Positions 51,095 through 61,870 of a stretch of DNA of 64,000 nucleotides are shown piece after piece. The position numbers and the translations under genes are program-made. Each line of letters opens with the position of its first letter. The first letter of the stretch is position 1. The stretch spans positions 45,388 through 109,387 of the forward strand of contig CAIQKM010000055.1 of NCBI GenBank assembly GCA_903872345.1, in the 5' to 3' direction. The notes under the pieces are model-generated. The model was not told where the DNA came from. It worked only from the letters and a program-made list of their open reading frames with translations, and searched no databases. This stretch comes from an uncultured Verrucomicrobia subdivision 3 bacterium. GTDB lineage: Bacteria > Verrucomicrobiota > Verrucomicrobiia > Limisphaerales > UBA11358.

Positions 51095-54000
51095 TCATTG
51101 CCTGAGCCGATAGAAAACCGTCCGGGCCGTGGGCACGATATTCACGGTGTTCCGATCACCGGCCACGCCGACCGGATTGGTGGTCGCCGTCCAATTCACT
51201 GGCGGGTTCAGCGAGGTGGCGCTTTCGAGCGTGTAACCGATGGCCGCCGCCGGCCAGAAAATCTGCACATTGCCGCCCAGATTCGTGATTTGCAAAAACG
51301 GCGGCGGCGACAGGCTAACCGCCACCAACGCGCTGGCCGAAGTTCCCGGCGCGAGGTTCAATGAAAAAATATGTTTCACCGGATCATAGCTGGTCGCGCC
51401 AACCGCGCCAGCCAGCGCCCACACGTAAGGTGCCGCAGGCGCATAGCCCCACAAGGTCACATTGGTTTCGTTCGCCGCAAACGCGACGGTGGCCTTCACA
51501 ATGCCCGTATCCGTCAGTACCGAAATTCGCTTTTTACCCAGGGAGACGAATTTGTTGGTATCCCCCAAAAATGCGATCCCGGATGACCCGATGGGGACGA
51601 CCGTAAAGAAGGATCCGCCGGAAGTGTTGCCGCCCACACTGGTGGAAAAACTGAAGGTGCCCCCATTGGTGACCACCGTGCCGGTTTGATTGAAACGGTC
51701 AAAAACGTAAGCGGAGCCTGCGATCCCCAACTGGCCAGGCGCAAAGCCCGTATTCGTATTGGCAGTCGTCCGGGCGTAGGCAAACACATACAGCGCCCGC
51801 AAATTATCATGGTCCACATAAGTTGACGCAACCATGGGCTGATTCAATCCCTCGGCATCGTTCAAGCAGCTTTGATCGGTCGGCGCCAGCGCCACATCCG
51901 GTTTCACGATCACGCCATCCGGGCGCACGGCTTTTGATAAATTGTTTGGATTAATCGCCCCCAGCGCGTCGCCGACGCCGACCGGGCCGGCCGACAGCGT
52001 TCCCAGCAAAACACTCCGCGCCTCGCTGCTCGGATAAACATCGGTCCACGGCCAGGCTCCCACGGCATTGGCCAGGCGCGAGCAATAGAGAAAGTTGTCC
52101 CATTTGCTGATCTCAAACCGGTCAATCGAAACCCGCAGTGTCAGCAGGTTGGTATAAAGCGAGCTTTGCAGAAAATGCCGGGGCAGCTCCATGCAATATT
52201 GCAAATTGATCCCGTTGCTGGCGGCGGCGGCGGCCATGTCATTCATGAACGCCGGCGGGTCGTTCAGATTCATCGCGGGCAGCGCCATCACATCCAGCCA
52301 GTCGTGCTCAAAGGTCGTCACGCCGGCGGCTTTGAGACTGGCCATCATGTTGGTCCAATACTTGGAATCCACAATGACGTTCTGCGACATGGCGTATTGC
52401 GAACGATAAGGGCTTGTCCCGTCAATCCACCGGCAATGAGTAAAGAGCGGCAATCCGAGCTGTTGCTGAAAAGCGGGCAGGCCGTTGGGGAACAGGGTTG
52501 GATCGGGTATGTACTGAACCACGCCGCCACGGTTGTTGGTGGCATCGCCCTGCCAGGTATTCGCCACGCCCTTCGGATACCACCAACTGTCGAGCTGCAT
52601 GTATCCCAGCGGCAGACCATTGGTGGCAAAGCCGTCGCGGACGGCGAGCAAAGTTCCGGCGTAGCCCAGCGCCGCCGAATAGTTGTAGTAATAGGTGGCC
52701 CCATTGTCGGTCCAATAGCCAAGTTTGTTCAGTTCCACGGCGCTATCGTTCGCCGGACGCACCTTGCCGGAGAGCCCCGTCAGCGCATTGCCCCACGTGG
52801 TGAATGCCTGGTTGATCCCCGGCTGAATCGTCAGCCAGGTCCGGTGCGTGAAACCGGCCGGGAGCTGGGTGATAGCCGCATTGATACCGCCAGCCAGGGA
52901 GCCGTCCCCGTTTTGCACATTGCCGGCCACCATAAAATTGGTCGCCGGTGACAAGACAAAGGCATTGAAGTTGGTGTCAAAGAACAGCCAGGGACTGTCC
53001 CCCGCCAGGGTGCTGAACGTGGGCGGCGCAAACTCGCCGTTGAAACCGAGGTGATACAGGCCGGCCGGATAATTCGTGAGGTGCGGAAAAGCCAGATCAT
53101 TCGCACTCGCCGCGAGGGTGGTATCCGCAAACAAAACCACCGGCTGGTTGGTGTAAAGCCGGATGCTGGCGGCATGTGCCGCACTCGCCGAGTAGCCGAA
53201 CCGGAGTTCGGCATAGCTGCCGATGGCATCCGTGCCGGTATCGCTGATCAGATTCTGCGGCACCTGGTCCACACTGCCGCTGAACGTCCACGCCGGAACC
53301 GTGGAGGCAATGGTGTACACGCCGCTCGCCGAAAGTCCGACCGACACACCCGAAGCACTGCGGATCACCGCCGACCCGTTAAGCACCGTCAGCACCGCCG
53401 GTGAACTGGTGATGGAACCACTGCTATTCGACGCCACCAGAACATAACTCGCCGCGTTCGCCAGTGAGATGTTGGTAATGACCAGCGTCGTGTTGGTAAC
53501 GCCCGCAAATTGCCCGCCATTGCTCAGATTTGAATAAACGCCGCTGCCGACCGCGCCCGCCAGCCATTGATAAGTTGGCGTCGGATTCCCATACGCCGGG
53601 GCGCTGAACTGCACCGTCATGCCGGTGAAATTGGTTTGCGACACCGGTTGGGCCAGAAACTGCGGCGCTTGCGGCGGCGGCGGCGGCAGGGTGCCGAAAG
53701 GTTGAACCGTGAGATAACCAGCCCCGCCAACAGCAATGTTTCGCGGAAAGTTGGTGGCGAGTTCCTGATAGGAATGCGTACCGCTGGCCAGGGACGTGCC
53801 TTCAATGATAACGGTGTTGAAAGCACAGTTCTGATGCAAGATCAACTGCCCCCCGTTCGTCAGGGTCAGGGTGCCTGCGCTGTTCAAATCATACTGCGGT
53901 TCCAGCCAGGCGGTTCCGGCCAGCTTGGGATTCCCCGCCGACGGATCCAGGGGATACATGGGATCAACGGTAATGCTATTGGTTCCGAACGCATTATTTG

Positions 54001-55141
54001 TTACCCCCGCCAGCCAGCCGCCGGCGATTACCCATTTGCCTGAAAATGGCACTGCTCCGGCGCTGACGTTTTGCGACGTCAACGCGCTGGATGCCATCAA
54101 CACCACCGTGCCGCTATCGGCAAAAGTGCCGGTCAGGCTGGCCATTTGCAAGGTGCCGCCGGACACCGTCGTCCCCCCCGAATAAGTATTCGCCCCGGCC
54201 AGTGTTTGCGTGCCCGCACCGACCTTCATCAAACTGCCGGCCCCGGTCAGACCGCCCGCAAAGGCGCTGCTGCTATTTTTGCCGCCAATGCTCAGGGCGA
54301 CGGGCGAACCCGCCGTATCCGCCAGCACCTGAGTGGCGGTGCCCGCCAACGCCCCCACATTAAACGGGCCCGTATTAACACCCGCAGCGAAGGACAGCGG
54401 ATTTGCCAAGATCGAATTCAACACCAGCGTCGCGTTGCTCAGCGCGTTGAGCTGATTCAGTTGCAACAGCCGGTTGACCGTGCTGGCAATGATCGCGTTC
54501 GATACGGTAATGGTGCCGCTGTAAGGATTGGCGGCGCTTAACCGCACGATGCCGCTGTCTTGCCCGGCATTCAGTGCCGCCCCGCCGACCTGCAAAGCTC
54601 CGGCCCCGCTGATGGTGGCCGCGATGTTAAGACTTTCAAAGGCCCCGCTCCCGTTGGCTGTGCCGCCCAAAGCTCCCAGGCCCGAAGCCGAATTCACAGT
54701 GATGTTGCCCGCCCACGTCAGCACCGCGTTATCCGAATTGACCGAGGCCTGCTCGAAATTTCCCCCGTTCAAAATGAGATTGGCAACGGTGATGACCTGC
54801 GTGGTGCCGGTGGTTTTGCCCAGCATCCGGCCGCCGCCATCGATGCTCAACGAATCCCCGGCGAACGTGCGCGAGGTGGCATCCGCCGGCGTGCGAAAGG
54901 TGAAGCCGCCTGTAAAGTAGGCGTTCCCGGCGGCCGGCACGCCGGCAATGCTCCAGTTCGTTGAACCGGTAAAACTGGAGGTGCCCACCGCATCGCTGGA
55001 CTTCAGCGTGAGGCTGGCGGCGTCCACTGGCAGGGCCGGCCAACCCGCCAGCAACACCGTGACGGCCCCGAAGACGGCTCCTGCCCGCCGCCAGGGCGGC
55101 GGGGGATCTTGATTTTGCGAACGGTTCACTTTTACAAACAT
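51095..55141 (-). CDS. Beta-strand-repeat protein fused to a glycoside-hydrolase-like barrel
   Basis: 1348 residues from ATG 55141; the frame is open 30 codons further. A signal-like hydrophobic stretch (AGAVFGAVTVLLAGWPALPV) is followed by autotransporter-associated beta-strand repeats of the form GTQTLAGANTYSGGTTVSGG to about 510, an Ig-like domain (about 520-610), and from about 840 a domain that resembles clan GH-D/GH36-like barrels: YMQLDSWWYPKG (Asp851), LFPNGLPAFQQQLGLPLFTH, and FEHDWLDVM (Asp947, Asp950). The pattern DxxW...FPxGL...Gl is that of alpha-galactosidase-like barrels. C-terminal module ends VFYRLRQ. No translocator barrel of an autotransporter is present. Glycan hydrolysis at the cell surface is the inferred role; the substrate is unknown. 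Confidence 0.8.
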   Translation of the reverse strand: MFVKVNRSQNQDPPPPWRRAGAVFGAVTVLLAGWPALPVDAASLTLKSSDAVGTSSFTGSTNWSIAGVPAAGNAYFTGGFTFRTPADATSRTFAGDSLSIDGGGRMLGKTTGTTQVITVANLILNGGNFEQASVNSDNAVLTWAGNITVNSASGLGALGGTANGSGAFESLNIAATISGAGALQVGGAALNAGQDSGIVRLSAANPYSGTITVSNAIIASTVNRLLQLNQLNALSNATLVLNSILANPLSFAAGVNTGPFNVGALAGTATQVLADTAGSPVALSIGGKNSSSAFAGGLTGAGSLMKVGAGTQTLAGANTYSGGTTVSGGTLQMASLTGTFADSGTVVLMASSALTSQNVSAGAVPFSGKWVIAGGWLAGVTNNAFGTNSITVDPMYPLDPSAGNPKLAGTAWLEPQYDLNSAGTLTLTNGGQLILHQNCAFNTVIIEGTSLASGTHSYQELATNFPRNIAVGGAGYLTVQPFGTLPPPPPQAPQFLAQPVSQTNFTGMTVQFSAPAYGNPTPTYQWLAGAVGSGVYSNLSNGGQFAGVTNTTLVITNISLANAASYVLVASNSSGSITSSPAVLTVLNGSAVIRSASGVSVGLSASGVYTIASTVPAWTFSGSVDQVPQNLISDTGTDAIGSYAELRFGYSASAAHAASIRLYTNQPVVLFADTTLAASANDLAFPHLTNYPAGLYHLGFNGEFAPPTFSTLAGDSPWLFFDTNFNAFVLSPATNFMVAGNVQNGDGSLAGGINAAITQLPAGFTHRTWLTIQPGINQAFTTWGNALTGLSGKVRPANDSAVELNKLGYWTDNGATYYYNYSAALGYAGTLLAVRDGFATNGLPLGYMQLDSWWYPKGVANTWQGDATNNRGGVVQYIPDPTLFPNGLPAFQQQLGLPLFTHCRWIDGTSPYRSQYAMSQNVIVDSKYWTNMMASLKAAGVTTFEHDWLDVMALPAMNLNDPPAFMNDMAAAAASNGINLQYCMELPRHFLQSSLYTNLLTLRVSIDRFEISKWDNFLYCSRLANAVGAWPWTDVYPSSEARSVLLGTLSAGPVGVGDALGAINPNNLSKAVRPDGVIVKPDVALAPTDQSCLNDAEGLNQPMVASTYVDHDNLRALYVFAYARTTANTNTGFAPGQLGIAGSAYVFDRFNQTGTVVTNGGTFSFSTSVGGNTSGGSFFTVVPIGSSGIAFLGDTNKFVSLGKKRISVLTDTGIVKATVAFAANETNVTLWGYAPAAPYVWALAGAVGATSYDPVKHIFSLNLAPGTSASALVAVSLSPPPFLQITNLGGNVQIFWPAAAIGYTLESATSLNPPVNWTATTNPVGVAGDRNTVNIVPTARTVFYRLRQ

Positions 55142-55342
55142 GGGAATCTGCGAGGCGGCCGGTTGATTTTGCGGCGCACCATGGATCTGCCCGGGGACAG
55201 GAAATGAGGCCGTCACCGCTTGCTCATGCACCAGTCATGGCCACCCTGGCTGCAACCGCGCTGCCAGGGTGGCGCTGACCGCCAACCGTTCCAACTGCGT
55301 GAACGCCTTTTTTACATTAACAACGCTGCCGGCTTCCGCGCC

Positions 55343-58300
55343 TTACAGTTTCAGGCGATAGAAGACGGCGCCGTTGCCGGTGTTGATGGGAATCGAAACG
55401 CTGTTGGTAATCGCCGAGCCGGCAACGTCAACCCAATTGGTCCCCAACCCCGCATTCAACGAATCCGTCTGCACCTGCAACGTCCAGCCGGTGTGATCGG
55501 CGGGCCAGGAGAGCATCAGATTGCCGGCGGAAACGGACACCGTGATGTTGGTGCTGACGGGATTAACCGTCACCACCGCCGCCACCGCAATCGTGCCATT
55601 GACCGCCAGGTTGTTGGTCCAATACACATTGGTTCCCGGCAGCACCGGCAGCGTGACTGAGCTGAATGAACCGCTGATCGGCGTACTAAAGAGTGTGAAT
55701 GTATCGCCGGCCACGAGGTTTGTGGAACCAAGGTTGTTCACGGTCAAGGTCGCGCCGGTGTTCATCACCAAGTGTGGGGCCAGCACCTGGTCACTGTTGG
55801 TCGCCGCCGCCCGGTTGATTTTCATCAGCACCGTGCCGGCGAGGGTCACGTTGCTGTTGACCGTCAACGTACCCAGTGCGGCGGTCAGTGCGCCCCGCGT
55901 TGGCATGCCCGGCGCCAGGGTGCCGCCCGTTTGCACCGTCACCGGACCGCCGATGATGCCGGAGCCGCCCAAGGTTCCATTGGCGTTGACGGTCAGGGCG
56001 TTGTTGCCAACCGAGCCGTTCACCAGCAGGGTTCCCGTGGTCACCGCCGTGGGCCCGGTGTATGTATTGGTGCCCTCCAAAACAACCGTTCCGGTATCCT
56101 GCCCGTTATTAAGATTGGGCCCGCCAAACTGGACACCGCCACTGCCGCCGATGGATGCGGGGACAAAGAGGGTTTCGACGGCCCCGGCGGACAGGGCGCC
56201 AATATAGTTGGTCAGCCCCGGCTGGAGCGTGATATTGCCGGCCAGTGTTTCCGTGAAGTTGTCGCCGGCGTTGGCATAATCCACCAATCCACCGTTGATG
56301 ATCAGGTTGGTAACCGTCAATACCTGACCGTTGGTTCCTTTCATGATGAAGCGGCCGCCCACATCAACGCTCAGCGCGTTGCCGGCGAACGTGTAGGGGT
56401 TCGCATCCGCCGGGGAGCGCAGCGAAAACGTCCGGGTGAAGTAGCCGTTGGCCGCCGACGGGGGATTGCCATCCAGCCAAGTGCCGGCGGAATTGAAGCC
56501 GGAGGTGCCAAAGGCATCCGTGGCCGTAAGCGGTATCCAACTCGTATCGATCACCGCCGAAACCACGAGGTCGATGGAACTGTTCGCCACGTTATTCGAC
56601 AAAGTGGCGCTGACGCCGGGCGGCAGGATGCCCAGCGCGAAATTGTTCAGATTCGCCGGCGGCGTGCCGTTGTAAACCACCAGCGGGAATTGCCCCACCG
56701 CCAAGCCGTAGGCGCTCAGATTGACGATGTTGGTGCCGGTGGCGGTGAGACTGCCCGTGGCACTGATGGCCGCCACGGGAGCGCCGGACACCAGGTCGTA
56801 ATTCAGGTTCAACACCGTATTCCCCGTCAGCGTCACGTTCGCGGAGGAAATGGACGAGGCCCCGCCGGTCAGGGCCAGGGTGAGCGTCGCATTACTCACG
56901 GTCAGGTTATTGAGGCTGACAATCGCGCCCTGGGAAAGATTCAGCGTGCCGCCCCCGACGAAGGTCGGACCGGTGTAGGTGGATCCGGTGCCGGTCAAAT
57001 ACAGCGCCCCGGCGCCGAGCTTGGTCAAACCACCACCCGTGCCGCCATCCACCAACGGCTGGGTGACGACAATGTCGTTGCCCGCCGAATTGAAGATCGC
57101 GCCGCCGGCCAGGATATAGGCCGCCGTCAGGTTGCTGAAGTAGGGAACCGTGGGATTCGTCGCCTGCAACACGCCGCCATTAAAATTGAAGATGGCGTTG
57201 GCCCCGGTGCTGGACGTCACATTCGAAGTGAGCAGGGTGCCGCCATTCAAGTTGTAGGTGCCGGAGGAACCCGCGTTGTGAGCCAGGTTTACGCCGCCCA
57301 CGGCGACCACCGTGCCACCGTTCTGATTCATGGTTCCGTTGCCGGCGTTGCCGACGCGGATTCCGGCGGCGGCGATCAAGGTGCCACTGTTCAGATTATA
57401 TACGCCAACCCCCGATGCCGAGGTGCGTCCGCCAATGTCAAACAAGCCGTTGCCGGTGTTGAATTCATACACCGTGCCGCCCGCCTGGTTCACCGTGCCG
57501 CCCGCCGTTGAGCCGGTGCCGTTGGCCGAGCCGACAAAGAAGGAGTTCACCGTCAGGCTGGCATTATTGGAGAGGTTCAGGATGCCCGTCGAACCGCCCA
57601 CGTCGCCCACGTTGAAATCGGCGTTGTTGGTAAAGCTCGCGTTGCCGGTCAGGGTCAGCGTGCCGATGTCGGTGCCATTCTGACCGATGCTGCTGAAGGC
57701 GGTGCCGCCGTCAAGCGCGCCAGTGGTGAGCGCCAACGTGCCGGCTTTCACAAAAACGTTGCCGGTAAAAGTGTTGGTCGCGGTCAGGGTCAGCGTGTTG
57801 CTGCCCGTCTTGGTCAGGCCCAGAGCGCCGCCGATCGCGCCAGAATAAGTCGTATCCTGGCTGCTGTTAACGGTGAGCACCGGCGCGCCGGTTGAACTGT
57901 TGATCGTGCCGTTGCCGGCGAGGTTCCCAAAACTCTGGCTGGCGCCCAGACTGAGCGAGCCGTTGGAAACCACCGTGTTGCCGGCATAGGTGCCGGGCAG
58001 ATTCAGCGTCACCGCGCCGGTGCCACTCTTGGTCAGCCCGCCGGAGGAGGTGATCTGACCGCTGCCTTGGAAGGTATAATTCACCGCCACATTGCTGATG
58101 GTGACGCTGGACGGACTCGCCGTATTGCTCAGCAGCACCGTGCCGCTGCCCAGATCATTGAAGGTCACCGCATCGCCCGGCGGCACGGTTTCGATATAGA
58201 CCGTGCCCAGTCCGCCGGACACCCAGTTCGTGGTCGTATTCAAATCCCACACATTCGGCGCCAGGCTGTTGGTGCCGGACCAGACAATGCCCCCGCCGAC

Positions 58301-61300
58301 CGAGGAAACAATCACGTCAATCGTCTGATTGGCCACGTCGTTATACAGCGTCGCCGCCACGCCGCGCGGGCCAACAACCGTGCTGTTAAAAGTTCCGGAG
58401 AGACTGGTGTATTTTAACACCGGGAAGGTGCCCGGCACAAAGGTGCCGCCAATGCGAATCGCGCTGGTGCCGTTGATGGTCACCGCCCCGGCCGTCAGCG
58501 TGGCGTTGGTCGGATTCCCCACAAAACCGTATGAGAAGTCGAGCGTGGTCGCGCCGCCGGTACCGAGGTTCAGTACCCCAATGGTCGCGCTGCCGCTGGT
58601 CACCGAGCTGGCGGCAATGCCAAACTTCGCCCCGTTCGCCACGTCAAATTCCCCGCCCGACTGACAGGCCGGCGTGATGAACAGTTCGCCATTATTCACG
58701 GCGGTCGTGCCGGAGTAAGTGTTCGCCGCGTTCAAGGTGGTTGAGCCGGAGCCGGCCTGAACTACGCCGCCGGAACCGGTGATTGGCGTACCGTTAAATT
58801 GGATGCCCTGCGAAATCGTATCGCTGCGATTGAAAATCAGCGTGCCGTTGTCCGTAATCACGCTGCTGGTGGACAGCGATCCGCTCGCGCCGCCGTTCCC
58901 CAATTGCAAGTTCGCGCCGGAGCTGATGGTGGTCGCCCCGGAATAAGTGTTCGTTCCGCTGAGCACGAGTATGCCCGTGCCCCCCACGGTCCGCCCGCTG
59001 GCGCCGCCCAAAACCCCGCTGAACTCGGTCTGGGGATTGTTGACGATCAGCGTCTTATCCGTGCCGTTGGGCGTCGGGGTGGAAGTAAATTTCAGGTTCC
59101 CCGTGCCCCCATAGATGGAGACCGAGCCGGCTCCGCTGAAATTGATCGGATTGGTGATGACATGGGCGGTGCCATCAATGGACTGGATGGTCGAGCCGCT
59201 GCTCCCGCCGTCGAAATTCAGCAGGCCCGTCCCCAGCGAGGCGTTATTGCCGATGGCCAGCGTGCCCGCCGTCAGATCCACCGTGCCGCTGAAAATATTC
59301 GACGTCGTAAGCACCAAGGTGCCGTTGCCTGCTTTGGTAATGCCGCCGCTGCCGCTGATCGTCCCGCCCACCGTCAGCGTATTGGCGCTGACGATCACAA
59401 TGTTGGTGATCGGGTTGACGACCGCGCCCGTGCCAAGGTTCAGGTTGTTGGCCGACCCGGCGTAGGTGAAGGTGCCGTTCCAAAATTGCGGGTTGGCCGA
59501 CAGCAACGTGACATCGCTTCCGCTGGTGTTGTCGATAGTGGTGTTCGCCGTGATGGTCAGCGGGCCCGTGCCGATGGCGGAGTTGGCGCTGCTCGAACCG
59601 CCGTAGTTGATGTTCAACTGCCCCGCGCTCAGCGTCATGCCGCCGCTAAAAGTGCTCGCCCCGGAGAGCGTCAAAACGCCGCCGCCCGTCTCGGTCAACG
59701 CCCCCGTACCCACAATGATGCCGCTGTCCGCCAGGATTGCCCCGCCCGCGTAGATCTGCACCGTGCCGCCGCCGGCCCCGAGGGTCGCCCCATGGTCAGT
59801 GCTGGTGTTGCCACCGGTATATTGCAGCGTGCCGCCGTTTAATACGAGATTGGCCGGGTCCGAAGCAGCCGCGCCGATGTCGCTGGGCGACCCGCCATTG
59901 GCCAGCGCCCCAACGCTCAACGTGCCGCCATTGACGGCGGTCGCGCCGGTGTAAGTGTTAACGCCGCCGGCCAGCGTGGTTGTGCCGGTGCCATTCTTGG
60001 TCAATCCGCCGGTGCCGCCGATCAGGTTGGCTCCGCTGGAAGTGATGGTGTAGGTCAAAGAACTGTTGTTGAAAACCAGGTTGCCGGGTTGGACCGGTGC
60101 CGCCACCGTCACGCTTGTGTTGCCGGCCGCCGTGTCATCAAACAGCACTGCCTGGCCGTTGGCAAAGACCGTCGCATTGCCCGTCCAGTTGGCCGTGGCC
60201 GTATCCCAGTTGCCACTTGCCACACCGCTCCAGATGTCGGATACCGCCGCCACATTCAAATAAAGCGTGGAACCGCTGACCGAGAACGTGGCCGACAGTC
60301 CGGGTGACGTGCCGAGGGCAAAGGAACTGGCATCAGCCGGCCCGCTGGTTGTCCAGTGGATCAGGGGATAGCTGTTCCCGGCGGCAAAGGTGCCGGAGTT
60401 GATCGTGACCGTTACCGGCCCGCCCACCGTCAGCGTGCCCGCATTGATCGGCGCCACGGTGGTGCTGCTCAGGCTGTCAAAATATAACGTGGTCGCCGCA
60501 CTGGTGCCCAGCGTCAGTGTGCTCGGCACCAACTGGCTCGTGCCGGCAACGTTGATTTCCAGCTTGGCACCATTGGCCACCGAGATCGCCCCCGTGCCGG
60601 TTTGCGTCGAACTGACAATCAGTTTGCCGGCGCTGACGGTCGTGGCCCCGTTATAACTGTTGGCCGCATTCAAGGTAGTCGTGCCCGCACCCGCCTGGGT
60701 GAACGAGCCGGTGCCCGTAATCGGGCTGCCGCTGAAATCCGTGCCCTGCGCCACCGCGTTGTTGCGGTTGATGGTCAGATTGCCGTTATTCGTCAGCGCG
60801 CTGCCGGTGGAAAGGACGCCCGTGGCCCCGCCATTGCCCAGTTGCAAAGTGCCGCCATTGATGGTGGTGAAGCCCGCGTAGGTGTTCGCCCCGGTCAGCG
60901 TCAAGGTGCCGGTGCCCGCCTTGATCAGATTGCCGCCATCCGTCAGGACGCCGGCGAAGGTGGTGCTGGCATTATTGCCACCCGCGCTCAACGTGACGGC
61001 CGTGCCGGCCGTGTCCAGCAGCGTTTGGGTGGCGTTGCCGGCCAGCGCGCCGACTTTGAACGGCGCTGTGTTCGAGGCCGCCAAAAACGACATCGGATTC
61101 GCTACGGAAGAAACCAGACTTACGGTCGCGTTGCTCACCGCGTTCACGTTCGCCAGTTGCAAGATGCGGTTCACCGCGCTGGCAATGACCGCCGTGGAGC
61201 CGCTAAATCCATTGGTTACCGTCATGATGCCGCCGTAAGGATTGGCCGCGCTCAGTTTTACCACCCCGGTATTGGCGCCGGCGTTGATGGTGCCACCGCT

Positions 61301-61870
61301 GAGCACCAGCGGCGCGGAACCGCTGATGACGGCGGTGATAATCATCGTTTCAAAGGACGCGTTATTGTTCGCGGTGGACCCGATCGCCCCGATGCCGGAG
61401 GACGAAGCGACGTTAATGTTGCCGGCAAACGTTTCGATATAACTGTCGCTGTTCGCCGTGGCCTGCTCCAGCGTGCCGCCATTGAGTATCAGATTGTTGA
61501 TGGTCGTGACCTGCGTGGTTCCCGTGGTCTTACCGATAAACCGCGCGCCCGTATTCACGCTCAGCGAGTCACCGGCAAAAGTGCGGGAAGTCGTATCGGC
61601 CGGAACGCGCGTCAAATAGGTGGTCGAATAGGTGTTGCCGGCGCCCGGCACGCCCGTGGGATTCCAATTTGTGGAACCGGTAAAACTGGAGGTGCCCACC
61701 GCATCGGGTGCGCGCAGCACCACACTGGCCGCCGACGCGGACAACGCGCCCGCCAGCAGGGCCAGACTGCCGGCATAAGACAGCTTGGCCGGCCATCGGC
61801 CGGGTGAAAGGAGGGTGGGGGTATTGCGCATCACGTCGGGCGTATGTTGGTTTGGAGAACTCATAGGCAT
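55343..61870 (-). CDS. Giant autotransporter-associated beta-strand-repeat protein
   Basis: 2175 residues from ATG 61870; ATGs at 61864 and 61831 are also possible. N-terminal signal-like region with LSYAGSLALLAGALSASAAS. Most of the length consists of autotransporter-associated beta-strand repeats such as GTGTLTLTGANTYAGFTTIN and GSGGVVQAGSGSTTLNAANTY. About 90 residues at the start (PDAVGTSSFTGSTNW) closely match the start of the 51095-55141 protein and occur again inside this protein (TDAFGTSGFNSAGTWLDG). No translocator barrel is seen; a C-terminal beta module ends VFYRLKL. Known: such repeats form long beta-helices on the cell surface. Function is likely adhesion or matrix. Paralogous to its neighbour. 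Confidence 0.88.
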   Translation of the reverse strand: MPMSSPNQHTPDVMRNTPTLLSPGRWPAKLSYAGSLALLAGALSASAASVVLRAPDAVGTSSFTGSTNWNPTGVPGAGNTYSTTYLTRVPADTTSRTFAGDSLSVNTGARFIGKTTGTTQVTTINNLILNGGTLEQATANSDSYIETFAGNINVASSSGIGAIGSTANNNASFETMIITAVISGSAPLVLSGGTINAGANTGVVKLSAANPYGGIMTVTNGFSGSTAVIASAVNRILQLANVNAVSNATVSLVSSVANPMSFLAASNTAPFKVGALAGNATQTLLDTAGTAVTLSAGGNNASTTFAGVLTDGGNLIKAGTGTLTLTGANTYAGFTTINGGTLQLGNGGATGVLSTGSALTNNGNLTINRNNAVAQGTDFSGSPITGTGSFTQAGAGTTTLNAANSYNGATTVSAGKLIVSSTQTGTGAISVANGAKLEINVAGTSQLVPSTLTLGTSAATTLYFDSLSSTTVAPINAGTLTVGGPVTVTINSGTFAAGNSYPLIHWTTSGPADASSFALGTSPGLSATFSVSGSTLYLNVAAVSDIWSGVASGNWDTATANWTGNATVFANGQAVLFDDTAAGNTSVTVAAPVQPGNLVFNNSSLTYTITSSGANLIGGTGGLTKNGTGTTTLAGGVNTYTGATAVNGGTLSVGALANGGSPSDIGAAASDPANLVLNGGTLQYTGGNTSTDHGATLGAGGGTVQIYAGGAILADSGIIVGTGALTETGGGVLTLSGASTFSGGMTLSAGQLNINYGGSSSANSAIGTGPLTITANTTIDNTSGSDVTLLSANPQFWNGTFTYAGSANNLNLGTGAVVNPITNIVIVSANTLTVGGTISGSGGITKAGNGTLVLTTSNIFSGTVDLTAGTLAIGNNASLGTGLLNFDGGSSGSTIQSIDGTAHVITNPINFSGAGSVSIYGGTGNLKFTSTPTPNGTDKTLIVNNPQTEFSGVLGGASGRTVGGTGILVLSGTNTYSGATTISSGANLQLGNGGASGSLSTSSVITDNGTLIFNRSDTISQGIQFNGTPITGSGGVVQAGSGSTTLNAANTYSGTTAVNNGELFITPACQSGGEFDVANGAKFGIAASSVTSGSATIGVLNLGTGGATTLDFSYGFVGNPTNATLTAGAVTINGTSAIRIGGTFVPGTFPVLKYTSLSGTFNSTVVGPRGVAATLYNDVANQTIDVIVSSVGGGIVWSGTNSLAPNVWDLNTTTNWVSGGLGTVYIETVPPGDAVTFNDLGSGTVLLSNTASPSSVTISNVAVNYTFQGSGQITSSGGLTKSGTGAVTLNLPGTYAGNTVVSNGSLSLGASQSFGNLAGNGTINSSTGAPVLTVNSSQDTTYSGAIGGALGLTKTGSNTLTLTATNTFTGNVFVKAGTLALTTGALDGGTAFSSIGQNGTDIGTLTLTGNASFTNNADFNVGDVGGSTGILNLSNNASLTVNSFFVGSANGTGSTAGGTVNQAGGTVYEFNTGNGLFDIGGRTSASGVGVYNLNSGTLIAAAGIRVGNAGNGTMNQNGGTVVAVGGVNLAHNAGSSGTYNLNGGTLLTSNVTSSTGANAIFNFNGGVLQATNPTVPYFSNLTAAYILAGGAIFNSAGNDIVVTQPLVDGGTGGGLTKLGAGALYLTGTGSTYTGPTFVGGGTLNLSQGAIVSLNNLTVSNATLTLALTGGASSISSANVTLTGNTVLNLNYDLVSGAPVAAISATGSLTATGTNIVNLSAYGLAVGQFPLVVYNGTPPANLNNFALGILPPGVSATLSNNVANSSIDLVVSAVIDTSWIPLTATDAFGTSGFNSAGTWLDGNPPSAANGYFTRTFSLRSPADANPYTFAGNALSVDVGGRFIMKGTNGQVLTVTNLIINGGLVDYANAGDNFTETLAGNITLQPGLTNYIGALSAGAVETLFVPASIGGSGGVQFGGPNLNNGQDTGTVVLEGTNTYTGPTAVTTGTLLVNGSVGNNALTVNANGTLGGSGIIGGPVTVQTGGTLAPGMPTRGALTAALGTLTVNSNVTLAGTVLMKINRAAATNSDQVLAPHLVMNTGATLTVNNLGSTNLVAGDTFTLFSTPISGSFSSVTLPVLPGTNVYWTNNLAVNGTIAVAAVVTVNPVSTNITVSVSAGNLMLSWPADHTGWTLQVQTDSLNAGLGTNWVDVAGSAITNSVSIPINTGNGAVFYRLKL

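Noticed and set aside
55772..61807. Plus-strand frames of 579 and 401 aa opposite the giant repeat gene
   Set aside because: Repetitive Arg/Gly/Ala-rich shadows that follow the repeat period of the real gene.
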